Source of the DNA: Oscillospiraceae bacterium | GTDB taxonomy: Bacteria; Bacillota; Clostridia; Oscillospirales; SIG627 | Direction: 5' to 3' | Assembly (NCBI GenBank): GCA_015065085.1 | Contig: SVQW01000001.1 | Coordinates: forward strand, 517,166-581,165 | Length of the DNA stretch: 64,000 nt | Notes under the pieces: model-generated | Databases searched by the model: none | The model's input: only the letters and a program-made list of their open reading frames with translations | Told to the model about the DNA's origin: nothing | Part shown: piece by piece, positions 53,163 through 61,874 of the stretch | Layout: each line of letters begins with the position of its first letter | Position numbering within the stretch: position 1 is the stretch's first letter | Program-made: the position numbers and the translations under genes

Positions 53163-55834
53163 TATTTATTCAGCTTTCTCTGTATAAGCTTTACTATTTC
53201 AACAATGGGTATAATCGAAACCGCAAGAAGCATCGCGATTACATATTCAGTGAGATTAAGATGCGCTAAATCAAATGCTTTTGCCAAGAAATCAATCTCA
53301 ACAACCGCGGTGGTGAGAACAAATGACAAGAGACCCGCACCAATCAGCCACATATTCTGGTGTTTCATTTTGAAAATGGAGCCATGAAGGGAACGCATAT
53401 TGAAAGCGTGGAAAATTTCACACATAGAGAGTGTAAGGAATGCCATGCTCGTGCCCAGTCCCTCGGCGGTATAGTGCAGCTCAACACTTTCGGCAAGATG
53501 CTGTGCAAACAGGATGTCTCTTCCTACAAAATAAGAAACAAGGGTTATCAAGGTCACGAGTACGCCCTGGTATGCAACCGCTACACCAAGACCACCTGCA
53601 AAAATACCTTCTCTGGATTCGCGCGGCTTGCGGTTCATAACATCTGCTTCCGGCTTTTCCATGCCCAGCGCAAGTGCCGGGAAGCAGTCGGTTATAAGAT
53701 TGATCCACAAAAGATGAACAGGCTGGAATATTGTAAAGCCAAGAAGTGTTGCAAAGAATATGGAAAGCACTTCAGACAGATTTGAAGCAAGCAGGAACTG
53801 AATTGCTTTACGGATATTATCGTAAATTCTTCTGCCCTCACCCACTGCAGAAACTATCGTTGCAAAGTTATCGTCGGCAAGAATCATATCGGCAACGTTT
53901 TTAGTGACATCTGTACCGGTGATACCCATACCTACGCCGATATCGGCGTTTTTGATAGAGGGTGCATCGTTAACACCGTCACCTGTCATAGCAGTAACTC
54001 TGCCCTTTTTTCTCCAGGCATTTACAATTCTTGTCTTATGCTCGGGCTGAACACGCGCGTATACGGAATATTTTTCAACTTCGGTATCAAAGTCCTCATC
54101 CGCAATATTATCCAGCTCTGCGCCGGTTATTGCGTTGTCCGCACTTTCGATAATTCCAAGTTGCATAGCGATAGCAACAGCGGTATCCTTATGGTCGCCT
54201 GTAATCATAATCGGACGTATTCCGGCAGAACGGCACTCATCAATCGCAGGCTTAACTTCCGGACGCACAGGGTCTATCATACCAACAAGTCCGATAAAGC
54301 AAAGGTCATTTTCAACCTCTTCGGGCTCATATTTGGCAGGCTCTGCGGTAAGATCCTTTTTAGCAGCAGCAAGAACTCTGAGCGCCTTATCAGCCATAGT
54401 TTTATTGGCCGCAAGAATCTGAGTTCTTATTTCATCCGTCACATCACTGACAGTACCGTTAATAAGCGCCTTGGTGCATCTTTTGAGTACTTCATCGGGG
54501 GCACCCTTTGTGAATTGTACAAGTGCGCCGTCCTGTGTTCTGTGAACGGTGGACATCATTTTTCTCATGGAGTCAAATGGTACTTCGCCCACACGTACAA
54601 ATTCTTTTTTCTTTTCGTTTTTTGAAAGGCCCAGCTTTTCCGCATAGTTTACAAGTGCACATTCGGTAGGCTCACCTACTGCAGTTCCGATTTCGGAATC
54701 AAATTCCGCATCGGAGCAAAGTGACATTGCATTTGCGAGCAGGCTCTCATCTTCGCCATAATGGTCTACAACCGTCATTTTGTTCTGTGTGAGTGTACCC
54801 GTCTTATCCGAGCAAATTATCTGTGTACATCCCAGCGTTTCAACTGCCGTGAGTTTACGGATAATTGCACTTCTTCTGGACATGTTGGTAACACCGATGG
54901 AAAGAACGATGGTAACAACTGTTGCAAGTCCCTCGGGAATAGCTGCAACCGCAAGAGAAATGGCCAGCATGAACGAATCAATCACCGTTGTGAATGCCAG
55001 ACCATCCTGAATAAGCTTGACACCAAAAATAACAACGCAGATACCTATAACAAGGTAGGTCAGTATTTTGGAAAGACCGGCTAGCTTTATCTGGAGAGGA
55101 GTTTTTCCGTCCTCTGCCTGTGCAAGAGCGTCCGCAATCTTACCCATTTCAGTTTCCATTCCGGTAGCAGTTACAACCGCTTTACCACGTCCGTAAACAA
55201 CCGTACTGCCCATGAAAACCATATTTTTTCTGTCGCCAAGTGCAACGTCGCCGTTTGCGTTGGGAGCAATCACCTCTTCCTGCTTAGTGACAGGCACCGA
55301 CTCACCGGTGAGTGCTGCCTCTTCAATCTTCATACTTGCACATTCAATAATACGTGCATCTGCAGGAACAGCATCACCTGCCTCAAGAACAATTATATCA
55401 CCCACAACAAGGTCTTCGCTCTTTACCGCAATCAGCTTTCCATCACGGATAACCTTGGAAGTTGCAGCGGCAATTTCCTGAAGTGCCTCAATAGCTTTTT
55501 CCGCCTTGCTTTCCTGAAAAACGCCAAGAATTGCATTAATAAGAACAACTGCAAGTATTATAACTACGTCGGACGGGAAACCCATGTGACCCGAAGCGAT
55601 ACCCTCATATATCTCAACTCCGGCAGAAATCGCCGCAGCAACGAGAAGAATTATCGTCATAGGTTCGGCGAGCTGTTTAAAAAATTTGTGCAAGAGTGAT
55701 TCTTTTTTGCCCTCAATGAGCTTATTTTTTCCATTCTTTGCAAGACGTTCCGCAGACTCAGCGGAAGTAAGCCCATCGGCATCCGTACCGCACTCGCGAA
55801 GCACATTTTCTTTTTCTTCAAGGTAATGTTTCAT
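53162..55834 (-). CDS. P-type cation-transporting ATPase, PMCA/YoaB type
   Basis: An 890-residue P2-type ATPase. It has the N-terminal cation-ATPase domain, the TGES actuator motif (ALTGESVPV), the M4 motif AIPEGLATVV, phosphorylation site ICSDKTGTLTQNKM (near residue 338), KGAPD, hinge MTGDGVNDAPSIKNADIG and M6 NLITDCFPALALG. Ten helices are expected. Such pumps are usually named calcium transporters; the riboswitch in front (55884-55986) matches the Mn2+-sensing yybP-ykoY class, so manganese efflux is more probable. In Lactococcus the YoaB pump is regulated this way. AAAGGAATT precedes the ATG. Confidence 0.92.
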   Translation of the reverse strand: MKHYLEEKENVLRECGTDADGLTSAESAERLAKNGKNKLIEGKKESLLHKFFKQLAEPMTIILLVAAAISAGVEIYEGIASGHMGFPSDVVIILAVVLINAILGVFQESKAEKAIEALQEIAAATSKVIRDGKLIAVKSEDLVVGDIIVLEAGDAVPADARIIECASMKIEEAALTGESVPVTKQEEVIAPNANGDVALGDRKNMVFMGSTVVYGRGKAVVTATGMETEMGKIADALAQAEDGKTPLQIKLAGLSKILTYLVIGICVVIFGVKLIQDGLAFTTVIDSFMLAISLAVAAIPEGLATVVTIVLSIGVTNMSRRSAIIRKLTAVETLGCTQIICSDKTGTLTQNKMTVVDHYGEDESLLANAMSLCSDAEFDSEIGTAVGEPTECALVNYAEKLGLSKNEKKKEFVRVGEVPFDSMRKMMSTVHRTQDGALVQFTKGAPDEVLKRCTKALINGTVSDVTDEIRTQILAANKTMADKALRVLAAAKKDLTAEPAKYEPEEVENDLCFIGLVGMIDPVRPEVKPAIDECRSAGIRPIMITGDHKDTAVAIAMQLGIIESADNAITGAELDNIADEDFDTEVEKYSVYARVQPEHKTRIVNAWRKKGRVTAMTGDGVNDAPSIKNADIGVGMGITGTDVTKNVADMILADDNFATIVSAVGEGRRIYDNIRKAIQFLLASNLSEVLSIFFATLLGFTIFQPVHLLWINLITDCFPALALGMEKPEADVMNRKPRESREGIFAGGLGVAVAYQGVLVTLITLVSYFVGRDILFAQHLAESVELHYTAEGLGTSMAFLTLSMCEIFHAFNMRSLHGSIFKMKHQNMWLIGAGLLSFVLTTAVVEIDFLAKAFDLAHLNLTEYVIAMLLAVSIIPIVEIVKLIQRKLNK

Positions 55835-55859
55835 AACTTAATTCCTTTCTAAAATTAAA

Positions 55860-55891
55860 GACTCATGTACGGGTCACCTCGTACATGAGTC
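55860..55891 (-). terminator. Riboswitch expression-platform terminator
   Basis: On the minus strand gactcatgtacg and its complement form a 12-bp stem with loop of 8, then TTTAATTTT. The 5' arm shares GACTCATG with the closing helix of the aptamer (55884-55986). The two folds exclude each other, which is what a transcription-controlling switch needs. Confidence 0.8.
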
Positions 55892-55986
55892 TCATTCATT
55901 AAGGTAAACCAGACAGCAATATTATTGCCATCATGATGTTGATTTACCACACCGCAAAACAGCGGTGAGAATTACTCCCTCATGGG
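55884..55986 (-). promoter_or_regulatory. yybP-ykoY (Mn2+) riboswitch aptamer
   Basis: On the minus strand the leader begins CCATGAGGGAGTA and ends AATGAGACTCATG. CATGAG pairs with CTCATG as helix P1; GGGAGTA and GAGAC are the conserved internal sequences of the yybP-ykoY class as I recall them. GGTAAA...TTTACC closes an inner stem, with CACCGC...GCGGTG another. A -10 TATAAT lies at 55998-55993, so the transcript starts at the aptamer. Metal binding would stabilise P1, prevent the terminator and turn the pump on. Confidence 0.82.
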
Positions 55987-56006
55987 TATTAAATTATAAT
56001 TAAAAA

Positions 56007-56861
56007 CTATACACCTGAATATGCAGCAAAACCACCGTCAACAGGAACCACAACACCATTTACAAAGCCGGAAGCCTTGTTGTCGCACAGCCACAGAAGT
56101 GTTCCGATAAGGTCAGACGGGTCTCCGAAGCGGTTCATGGGTGTATGGTCAAGAATCTTTTTACTGCGCGCTGTGGGAGTGCCATCCTCATTAAAGAGAA
56201 GCGCACGATTCTGGTCGGTTACAAAGAAACCGGGAGCGATCGCGTTTACTCGAATGCCAACCTTGGAAAAGTGGACTGCAAGCCACTGAGTAAAGTTGGA
56301 AATTGCTGCTTTAGCCGCAGAATATGCGGGAATTTTGGTAAGAGGACGGAAAGCGTTCATTGAAGACACGTTGAGAATAACGGGTGCTTCACGGTCAGCC
56401 ATGTCCTTTGCGAATACCTGAGTTGGAAGCAAAGTGCCAAGGAAGTTGAGATTAAACACGAACTGAATTCCGTTGGGATCAAGCTCAAAGAAAGTTGTAA
56501 TATCCTTATCAACACCCTTGAGATCCTCGGGGAAAAGATACTCTTTTGTGGTAGTACCCTTGGGGTTGTTACCGCCGGCGCCGTTGATGAGAATGTCGCA
56601 TCCGCCGAACGCCTTATCAACCTCTGCTTTAGCGGCTTCAAGGCTTGCTTTCTCAAGAACATTTGCAGAGAGACCGATAGCCTTTCCGCCCGCCGCTACG
56701 ATTTCATCAGCAACCTTTTGTGCGGCTTCAAGTCTAAGGTCGAGTACAGCGATATTAGCGCCGGTCTCACCGAGAGCCTTGGCAAAAGCGGAGCAAAGCA
56801 CTCCACCGCCGCCGGTTACAACTACTGTTTTGCCTGTCAAATCAATTTTGAATGGTATCAT
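56007..56861 (-). CDS. SDR-family oxidoreductase, D-mannonate oxidoreductase (YjmF/UxuB)-like
   Basis: A 284-residue classical short-chain dehydrogenase. The Rossmann motif is VVVTGGGGVLCSAFAKAL, the NAG motif is INGAGGN, the catalytic serine is in NVSSMNAF, and YSAAKAA is the Y-x-x-x-K. The insert around TTTKEYLFPEDLKGVDKDITTFFELDPNG and LNFLGTLLPTQVF is typical of the D-mannonate/fructuronate oxidoreductase group. It is the last gene of a same-strand unit with a HAD phosphatase and a TIM-barrel epimerase, so hexuronate or related sugar acid use is plausible. Confidence 0.8.
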   Translation of the reverse strand: MIPFKIDLTGKTVVVTGGGGVLCSAFAKALGETGANIAVLDLRLEAAQKVADEIVAAGGKAIGLSANVLEKASLEAAKAEVDKAFGGCDILINGAGGNNPKGTTTKEYLFPEDLKGVDKDITTFFELDPNGIQFVFNLNFLGTLLPTQVFAKDMADREAPVILNVSSMNAFRPLTKIPAYSAAKAAISNFTQWLAVHFSKVGIRVNAIAPGFFVTDQNRALLFNEDGTPTARSKKILDHTPMNRFGDPSDLIGTLLWLCDNKASGFVNGVVVPVDGGFAAYSGV

Positions 56862-56862
56862 T

Positions 56863-57528
56863 TTATTTCATCTCCAATAAAAATTTTTCAATTTCACACG
56901 GTTTTTCAAGTAAATAATCAGGTTGTTCATCTGTAAAAGATTGTGCTCCTTTAAAACCCCAAAGCACACCAAACGAAGTTATTCCAGCGTTTCTGGCAGT
57001 TTTCACGTCCACGTTGGAATCCCCAACCAAAACAACCTCTTCCTTTTTCAAGCCCAGCTCCTCGATAATTCCGTAAACACTGTCGGGCGCCGGCTTATGC
57101 GGAATTCCTTCTCTGAAGCCATACGCAATATCAACGCAGTGTTCCGTATCAAGCGCGTTAACTATATTTTTGGTATAGAGGTTATCCTTATTTGAGATTA
57201 CGGCAATTTTCATGCCGTAAACAGCTTTAAGACGGTGCAGCAGCTCATTAATTCCATCATAAAAGTATGTTTTTTTTATATGATTAAGGCTGTAATAATG
57301 ATGATATTTCTCCGAGACCCGCTCCAGCAACTCGTCGGTTCTGAGCTCTTCCGGCACCGAACGCATGATAAACATTTTCATGCCGTTATTGAGACATTTT
57401 ATAACGCCTTCATCGTCGTGCAAAGGTAAACCCAGATCAGACATAGCCATGTTAAGGCTGTCCTTGAGGTCCTGAAGAGTATTTGCAAGAGTTCCGTCGA
57501 GGTCAAAAAGTACACCTTTGATTTTCAT
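56863..57528 (-). CDS. HAD-family hydrolase, phosphoglycolate phosphatase-like
   Basis: A 221-residue HAD phosphatase with motif [14 protein letters not shown], motif II VISNKDN, the lysine in HKPAPDSVY and motif [15 protein letters not shown]. The cap is a small helical C1 type (about residues 18-85). The substrate is probably a sugar phosphate or 2-phosphoglycolate. It overlaps the end of the epimerase gene by 4 bases and ends 2 bases before the SDR gene, so the three are coupled. Confidence 0.88.
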   Translation of the reverse strand: MKIKGVLFDLDGTLANTLQDLKDSLNMAMSDLGLPLHDDEGVIKCLNNGMKMFIMRSVPEELRTDELLERVSEKYHHYYSLNHIKKTYFYDGINELLHRLKAVYGMKIAVISNKDNLYTKNIVNALDTEHCVDIAYGFREGIPHKPAPDSVYGIIEELGLKKEEVVLVGDSNVDVKTARNAGITSFGVLWGFKGAQSFTDEQPDYLLEKPCEIEKFLLEMK

Positions 57529-58328
57529 ATGTTATACTGCGCCTTTTTTGAATTCAAAAAGTCCATAGCAAGCTTGACATCCGCAGCAGGGTCTTCGCCA
57601 CACTCGCGCTCGATAGTCAAAAAGCCGTCAAAACCGATATCATGAAGTGCCATCAGGTATTTATCAAAGTCTACATCCCCCTGGCTGAGTGGCATTTCTT
57701 TCCAGCTTACAGGATCCATACAAAGATTTACACCATCTTTGGCGTGGGTATGAACAATGTATTTTTTCAGTGTGTATACAGCTTTTACGGGATCGTCACA
57801 AGAGCACATTACAAGATTTGCAGGGTCAAGGTTCACTCTTACGCCCATTGCGCCCAGACTGTCAAGAAAATCTGCCAGAATTTCTGCTTTTTCAGGACCT
57901 GTTTCGACCGCAAAGCAAGAACCGATGCTGTCCGCATAAAGTGCAAGCTCACGGCAAGCTTTCCGCGCTGTTTCCTTAACTTCATTTTCTTCTGCAGGAA
58001 TTTTGCCTATATGAGTTGTAACAATATTGCAGTCAAGCTTTTTTGCAAGATCCAGAATACGTTTTGATTTTTCAACCAGCTGTGGATTAAGTTCAGCATT
58101 GGTAAATCCCTTACCCAAGTCGCCGCAGACAGCAGAAAAACAAACGCCGTTGGAATTAAGAATATCCTTAACCTCCCTTATTCGCTCGGGAGTCATATTT
58201 TCGGGCGCCAGTTCATTATAAGTCGCGTTAGCCTGAATTCCTTCTATACCGAGAGCCGCAGCAGCCTTGACACCGCCCTCGAAGCCCTGCCTGAAAGATT
58301 CAATTCTAACACCTATTTTCATAGCCAT
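57525..58328 (-). CDS. Sugar phosphate isomerase/epimerase-like TIM barrel protein
   Basis: A 267-residue protein of the AP-endonuclease-2-like TIM barrel family (PF01261). Metal-binding acidic and histidine residues are seen in [29 protein letters not shown] and LTIEREC. Members isomerise or epimerise sugars such as inosose, tagatose or allulose. GAGGT lies 7 bases before the ATG at 58328. It heads the three-gene unit with HAD and SDR. Confidence 0.82.
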   Translation of the reverse strand: MAMKIGVRIESFRQGFEGGVKAAAALGIEGIQANATYNELAPENMTPERIREVKDILNSNGVCFSAVCGDLGKGFTNAELNPQLVEKSKRILDLAKKLDCNIVTTHIGKIPAEENEVKETARKACRELALYADSIGSCFAVETGPEKAEILADFLDSLGAMGVRVNLDPANLVMCSCDDPVKAVYTLKKYIVHTHAKDGVNLCMDPVSWKEMPLSQGDVDFDKYLMALHDIGFDGFLTIERECGEDPAADVKLAMDFLNSKKAQYNI

Positions 58329-58367
58329 AACACTACCTCTAACATTTTTTATTTTCAGATTAATGTT

Positions 58368-58961
58368 CTAAATTGTCACTTTATCAAGCTCTTTGGTAAA
58401 CACATCAAGATAATTGTCAATAAAAATTTTAAGCTCCGGAGTACAATTTTCGTTAAGCAAACGGAGCGTTGACTCACATGCCGTTTCAAATTCTTTGTTT
58501 CCGGCTTTAAGCTCATTCAGGCATTTTATATGTGCGGAAAGCTTGTCAGCCGATTTAACAACGCTGCGTTCTTCGCCTGTCAGCGATTTTACGACCGACT
58601 CAAAATACTCACGGAACTGAGGCTCCATAAGAGAAAAAAGCTTTTCTTCCGCCACAGCTTCAATCTGCTTATATGCCTTCTTTATATCATCGTTGTAATA
58701 CTTAACGGGAGTAGGCATATCGCCGGTGAGCACTTCGCTCATATCATGGTACATCGCCGCCACAGCTATCTTCTGGGGATCATAATCTTTACCCAGCTTT
58801 GTAACACCTATTACCGCAAGGCAATGAGCCAGAAATGCCGTTTCCAAAGAATGCTCGCTGAGGTTTTCCGTTCGGGTACACTGCATAAGCCCCCAACGCG
58901 CAATATTTTTCATACGAAAAAGCAAGGCAAAAAAATTGCCGGTATTATCCTTACTTGCCAT
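58368..58961 (-). CDS. HD-domain 5'-deoxynucleotidase, YfbR-like
   Basis: A 197-residue HD phosphohydrolase. It begins FFALLFRMKNIARWGLMQ, continues with NLSEHSLETAFLAHCLAVIG and the HD pair AAMYHDMSEVLTGDMPTPVKYYN, closely matching E. coli YfbR, which removes phosphate from deoxyribonucleoside 5'-monophosphates. The start at 58961 overlaps the 3' end of yajC by 11 bases; a longer frame to 58994 exists but lacks family similarity in its first 11 residues. The ribosome site is weak, so translation may be coupled to yajC. Confidence 0.87.
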   Translation of the reverse strand: MASKDNTGNFFALLFRMKNIARWGLMQCTRTENLSEHSLETAFLAHCLAVIGVTKLGKDYDPQKIAVAAMYHDMSEVLTGDMPTPVKYYNDDIKKAYKQIEAVAEEKLFSLMEPQFREYFESVVKSLTGEERSVVKSADKLSAHIKCLNELKAGNKEFETACESTLRLLNENCTPELKIFIDNYLDVFTKELDKVTI

Positions 58962-59349
58962 CGGAATCGTCAGTGTTGAATGGAACTTCAACATTTCTTA
59001 CAGCCCAACGGAAAATTTTAAGTCTTGTCTTGTCGGAGCCTGTTTCTATTGTAATAATATCGTTTTCTTCGTTAATTTTGATAATTCTGCCGATGAGACC
59101 GCCATTGGTGGATATTTCATCGCCCACAACCAGGTTATTTCTCATGCTGGCAATCTGCTTTTCCTGCTTTTTCTGCGGACGGATAAGGAAAAAGTACATA
59201 ACAACAAGAAGTCCGATAGGAATAAGAAGGCTGGAAAAGGAAGCCATCATACCGCCTGCGCCCATTTCAGCACCCACTTCACCTTCAGCAAGAACAGGCA
59301 CTGCAGTGCAGGACAAAACCAAAGCAAATGTCAATAAAATTTTTTTCAT
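58951..59349 (-). CDS. yajC: Sec translocase accessory protein YajC
   Basis: A 132-residue protein with an N-terminal cleavable-looking signal (MKKILLTFALVLSCTAVPVLA), a glycine-methionine stretch, one membrane helix (LLIPIGLLVVMYFFLI), the RPQKKQEKQ signature and a C-terminal SH3-like domain (LVVGDEISTNGGLIGRIIKIN). GGAGG lies 6 bases before the ATG at 59349. The signal peptide in front of the helix is unusual for YajC, which normally has only the helix. Confidence 0.93.
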   Translation of the reverse strand: MKKILLTFALVLSCTAVPVLAEGEVGAEMGAGGMMASFSSLLIPIGLLVVMYFFLIRPQKKQEKQIASMRNNLVVGDEISTNGGLIGRIIKINEENDIITIETGSDKTRLKIFRWAVRNVEVPFNTDDSDGK

Positions 59350-59376
59350 AATTTCCTCCAAATATTGATTTATATT

Positions 59377-59405
59377 ATTATACTTCAAATTTATGACAAA
59401 ATCAA
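59377..59405 (-). promoter_or_regulatory. Promoter of yajC
   Basis: On the minus strand TTGATT (59405-59400), 17 bases, TATAAT (59382-59377), about 28 bases before the ATG. Confidence 0.65.
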
Positions 59406-59433
59406 GCCTTTTCAATAAAAAATAAAAAAAGTA

Positions 59434-59451
59434 TCGGCGCAAAAGCGCCGA
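59434..59451 (-). terminator. Intrinsic terminator of the Gfo/Idh gene
   Basis: A 7-bp GC-rich stem (tcggcgc and complement, with further pairs outside) around AAAA, followed on the minus strand by a T7 run. Confidence 0.85.
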
Positions 59452-59468
59452 CACTTCAAAAGCTAAAA

Positions 59469-60488
59469 TTAAAGTTCTACTATCTTACCGCCATTATCCG
59501 CAGATTCAAGCTCTTTGTGAACAAGTTTGATGGTTTCCATGCAGCTTTCTGGAGCATTAATGGTATTTTCCTTATTGTTCATTATGCAGTCTGCAAAGTA
59601 TACGATTTCCTTGTAGTAACCGTTTTCGGTGCAAAATTCGGGTGTGCGGAATTCTTCACCTGTCTTTGCAACCTTAAAACCGGTTTCGTCCATAATGATT
59701 GTACCGCCGGTGAAGTTAACGCGGAAGGAATGCATGAAAGGAGTTCCGGCAATGGTCCAGTCGTTCTGAGAGTTGATAACCATTCCATCGTAGAAATAGT
59801 TTGTGGAAACGGTGTCATAACTACTTGATTCGATAAGCTTCTGAGCGATTGTGGAAACAGCCTTGGGCTTACCGAAAATATGCTGGATTATATCTACATC
59901 ATGAACGTGCTGGTCGTAAATTGCACCGCCGCCGCATTCCTTTTTTATAATCCACTGATTCCAGCTTTCGGAAGGAGTGGAACCACCACGGAAGAAGTAG
60001 CCGGCAACAGGCTTGCCGAATTCACCGCTCTTAACAGCATTTCTAAGATATTCATACTCTCCCCAGAAGCGAAGCACCTGACCAATCATAAGCTTTTTGT
60101 TATTCTTCTTAGCGGTATCGATCATAAGCTGGCACTGCTCGGGGTTGAGAGCCATAGGCTTTTCGCAGAATACGTTTATACCCTTATTGAGGCACTTAAC
60201 GGTCGCTTCACAGTGAAGGAATGTGGGGAGCGCAATGGAAACAAGGTCAAGCTCTTCCTTTTCCAGCATTTCGTCCATATCCGTATATGTATTGAACTGG
60301 CTGAAGTCATAATTGGAATCGCCTACGCCCTTGATGTTGAGTGTACCTTTGGAATTCTGGAATTTTTCGGGTCTGATGTCGCAGATAGCGACAAGCTTGA
60401 TGTCGGATTTTTCATTAATGAGTCTTACATAGTTATCCAAATGACCTCTGCCCATCGATCCAATGCCTATAAGTCCTGCTTTTAACAT
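59469..60488 (-). CDS. Gfo/Idh/MocA-family oxidoreductase
   Basis: A 339-residue NAD(P)-dependent sugar or inositol dehydrogenase. The Rossmann motif is GLIGIGSMGRGHLDNY, the lysine of the active site is in FCEKPMALN (near residue 98), and GGGAIYDQHVHDVDII carries the D-x-x-x-H pair typical of inositol 2-dehydrogenase-like enzymes. A GGAGGAAAT site precedes the ATG. It is divergent from an AraC-type regulator 127 bases away, which may control it. The substrate is not readable. Confidence 0.87.
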   Translation of the reverse strand: MLKAGLIGIGSMGRGHLDNYVRLINEKSDIKLVAICDIRPEKFQNSKGTLNIKGVGDSNYDFSQFNTYTDMDEMLEKEELDLVSIALPTFLHCEATVKCLNKGINVFCEKPMALNPEQCQLMIDTAKKNNKKLMIGQVLRFWGEYEYLRNAVKSGEFGKPVAGYFFRGGSTPSESWNQWIIKKECGGGAIYDQHVHDVDIIQHIFGKPKAVSTIAQKLIESSSYDTVSTNYFYDGMVINSQNDWTIAGTPFMHSFRVNFTGGTIIMDETGFKVAKTGEEFRTPEFCTENGYYKEIVYFADCIMNNKENTINAPESCMETIKLVHKELESADNGGKIVEL

Positions 60489-60623
60489 AATTATTTCCTC
60501 CTGAATTTATAAGTTTTGACTTGTTTTTTGCCTGATATTATGATATACTAATAATGGTTTTCATTATACACACTATTTTCCGCAAAAAGTACAAAATCGT
60601 TCGCAAGAGCCGAGGTGACAAAC

Positions 60624-61493
60624 TTGTCTATATATGCTACACACAAAATTTCAAATGTAATCAGCATTTCAAAAATATTCACTATTCATTATTATGAGTT
60701 CAACAAAGACTACAAATTCAGCGGAGAAGCGCATGATTTCTGGGAGATGGTATACGTTGATAAAGGTGAAATTGTTGTAACGGCAGGCGAAAACGATATT
60801 CGCATGAAGCAGGGCGAAATTATTTTTCATCCGCCGGGCGAGTATCATAATATACAAGCCAACGGTATTACCGCACCGAACGTTTTTATAATATCATTCG
60901 AGTGCCGTTCCTCTGCAATAAACGGATTAATCGGCAAATACATAACGCTTCCAAAAGCCATACGCACTCATATTTCAAAGATCATACAAGAAGCGAAAAA
61001 AACATTTACACAGCCAATGGTGCGAAGCGAAAACGTAAAGCTGGAGCTTATCGAAAACCCCGTATTCGGCGGTGAGCAGCTTATACGCATTAACCTTGAA
61101 GCTTTACTTATAGAAATTCTGCGTCTGGAGAACGAAATTATATACTTTTCCTCCCGTGAAACCATGAACGATCACATAAATGCGGAAATTCTGGCAATAC
61201 TTGAAAAGAACATTTACAACAATATTTCCATTTCTCAGATCTGCTCAGAAATCAACTACGGTAAAACATATCTGTGTACATTATTCAAAAACATGAACGG
61301 ATATTCCATAATCGAATACTACAACATGCTTAAAATTGCAGAAGCTAAAAAGCTTATCCGCGAAAAGAATTACAATTTTACCGAAATATCGAATATGCTG
61401 ATGTTCAACAATCCGCATTACTTTTCACTGGTTTTTAAAAAAGTAAGCGGTATGTCACCCCGTGAGTACTCAAATTCTGTAAAAATAGATTGA
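60624..61493 (+). CDS. AraC-family transcriptional regulator
   Basis: A protein of about 289 residues with an N-terminal cupin sensor (about residues 20-105: HDFWEMVYVDKGEIVV, GEIIFHPPGEYHNI) and a C-terminal double helix-turn-helix (about 190-285: ISISQICSEINYGKTYLCTLFKNMNGYSIIEYYN, FTEISNMLMFNNPHYFSLVFKKVSGMSPREY). The best ribosome site, GAGGTG, stands 6 bases before a TTG at 60624; a GTG at 60615 lies inside that site and is less likely. The family binds sugars or related effectors. It is divergent from the Gfo/Idh gene. Confidence 0.9.
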   Translation: MSIYATHKISNVISISKIFTIHYYEFNKDYKFSGEAHDFWEMVYVDKGEIVVTAGENDIRMKQGEIIFHPPGEYHNIQANGITAPNVFIISFECRSSAINGLIGKYITLPKAIRTHISKIIQEAKKTFTQPMVRSENVKLELIENPVFGGEQLIRINLEALLIEILRLENEIIYFSSRETMNDHINAEILAILEKNIYNNISISQICSEINYGKTYLCTLFKNMNGYSIIEYYNMLKIAEAKKLIREKNYNFTEISNMLMFNNPHYFSLVFKKVSGMSPREYSNSVKID

Positions 61494-61518
61494 CAAACAC
61501 TGTTTTTTTTGGTATAAT
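61490..61518 (+). promoter_or_regulatory. Consensus promoter of the HPr-like gene
   Basis: TTGACA (61490-61495), 17 bases, TATAAT (61513-61518). It overlaps the stop codon of the AraC-type gene, so the HPr-like gene is a separate unit. Confidence 0.88.
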
Positions 61519-61583
61519 ATGCGTGTAGGCTATGCATGTCAGCACTCATAAGAATAAAAGTTTTCTTGAAAGGATGATACACA

Positions 61584-61814
61584 ATGAAAACAGTTTCCAT
61601 TAAATTATCCACCATCGAAGATGTGCGCAAATTCGTTGAAACCGTTACCGCTTACGATATGGATATAGACCTTGCATCAGGACGCTACACGGTTGATGCA
61701 AAATCCATCATGGGTATTTTCAGTCTCGATCTTTTAAAACCGATAGAACTCACCGCACATTCAGAGGATACAGACAAGCTTTTTGCAGATTTGGACAAAT
61801 TCATAGTTAAGTAA
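61584..61814 (+). CDS. HPr-like protein without the phospho-histidine (Crh-like)
   Basis: A 76-residue HPr-fold protein. The C-terminal half matches HPr (VDAKSIMGIFSLDLLKPIELTAHSEDTDKLFADLDKF), including the serine of the KSIMG motif that HPr kinase modifies in HPr and Crh (Ser46). The start, KTVSIKLSTIEDVRKFVETV, has no histidine at the position of His15, so it cannot carry sugar phosphate in the PTS. It may be a Crh-like regulator that keeps only serine phosphorylation. An AAAGGATGA site precedes the ATG. It is a monocistronic unit with strong promoter and terminator. Confidence 0.87.
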   Translation: MKTVSIKLSTIEDVRKFVETVTAYDMDIDLASGRYTVDAKSIMGIFSLDLLKPIELTAHSEDTDKLFADLDKFIVK

Positions 61815-61825
61815 CAGAACGACGA

Positions 61826-61857
61826 AAAACAGCGTGCGGAAAACCGCACGCTGTTTT
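61826..61857. terminator. Bidirectional intrinsic terminator
   Basis: A 14-bp stem (aaaacagcgtgcgg and complement) with an AAAA loop, between the convergent HPr-like and HAD hydrolase genes. Confidence 0.92.
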
Positions 61858-61874
61858 CATTTATACGTAATTGC

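Noticed and set aside
60489..60614. Promoter for the Gfo/Idh gene with TATAAT near 60565
   Set aside because: No -35 box at a normal distance, so I did not list it.
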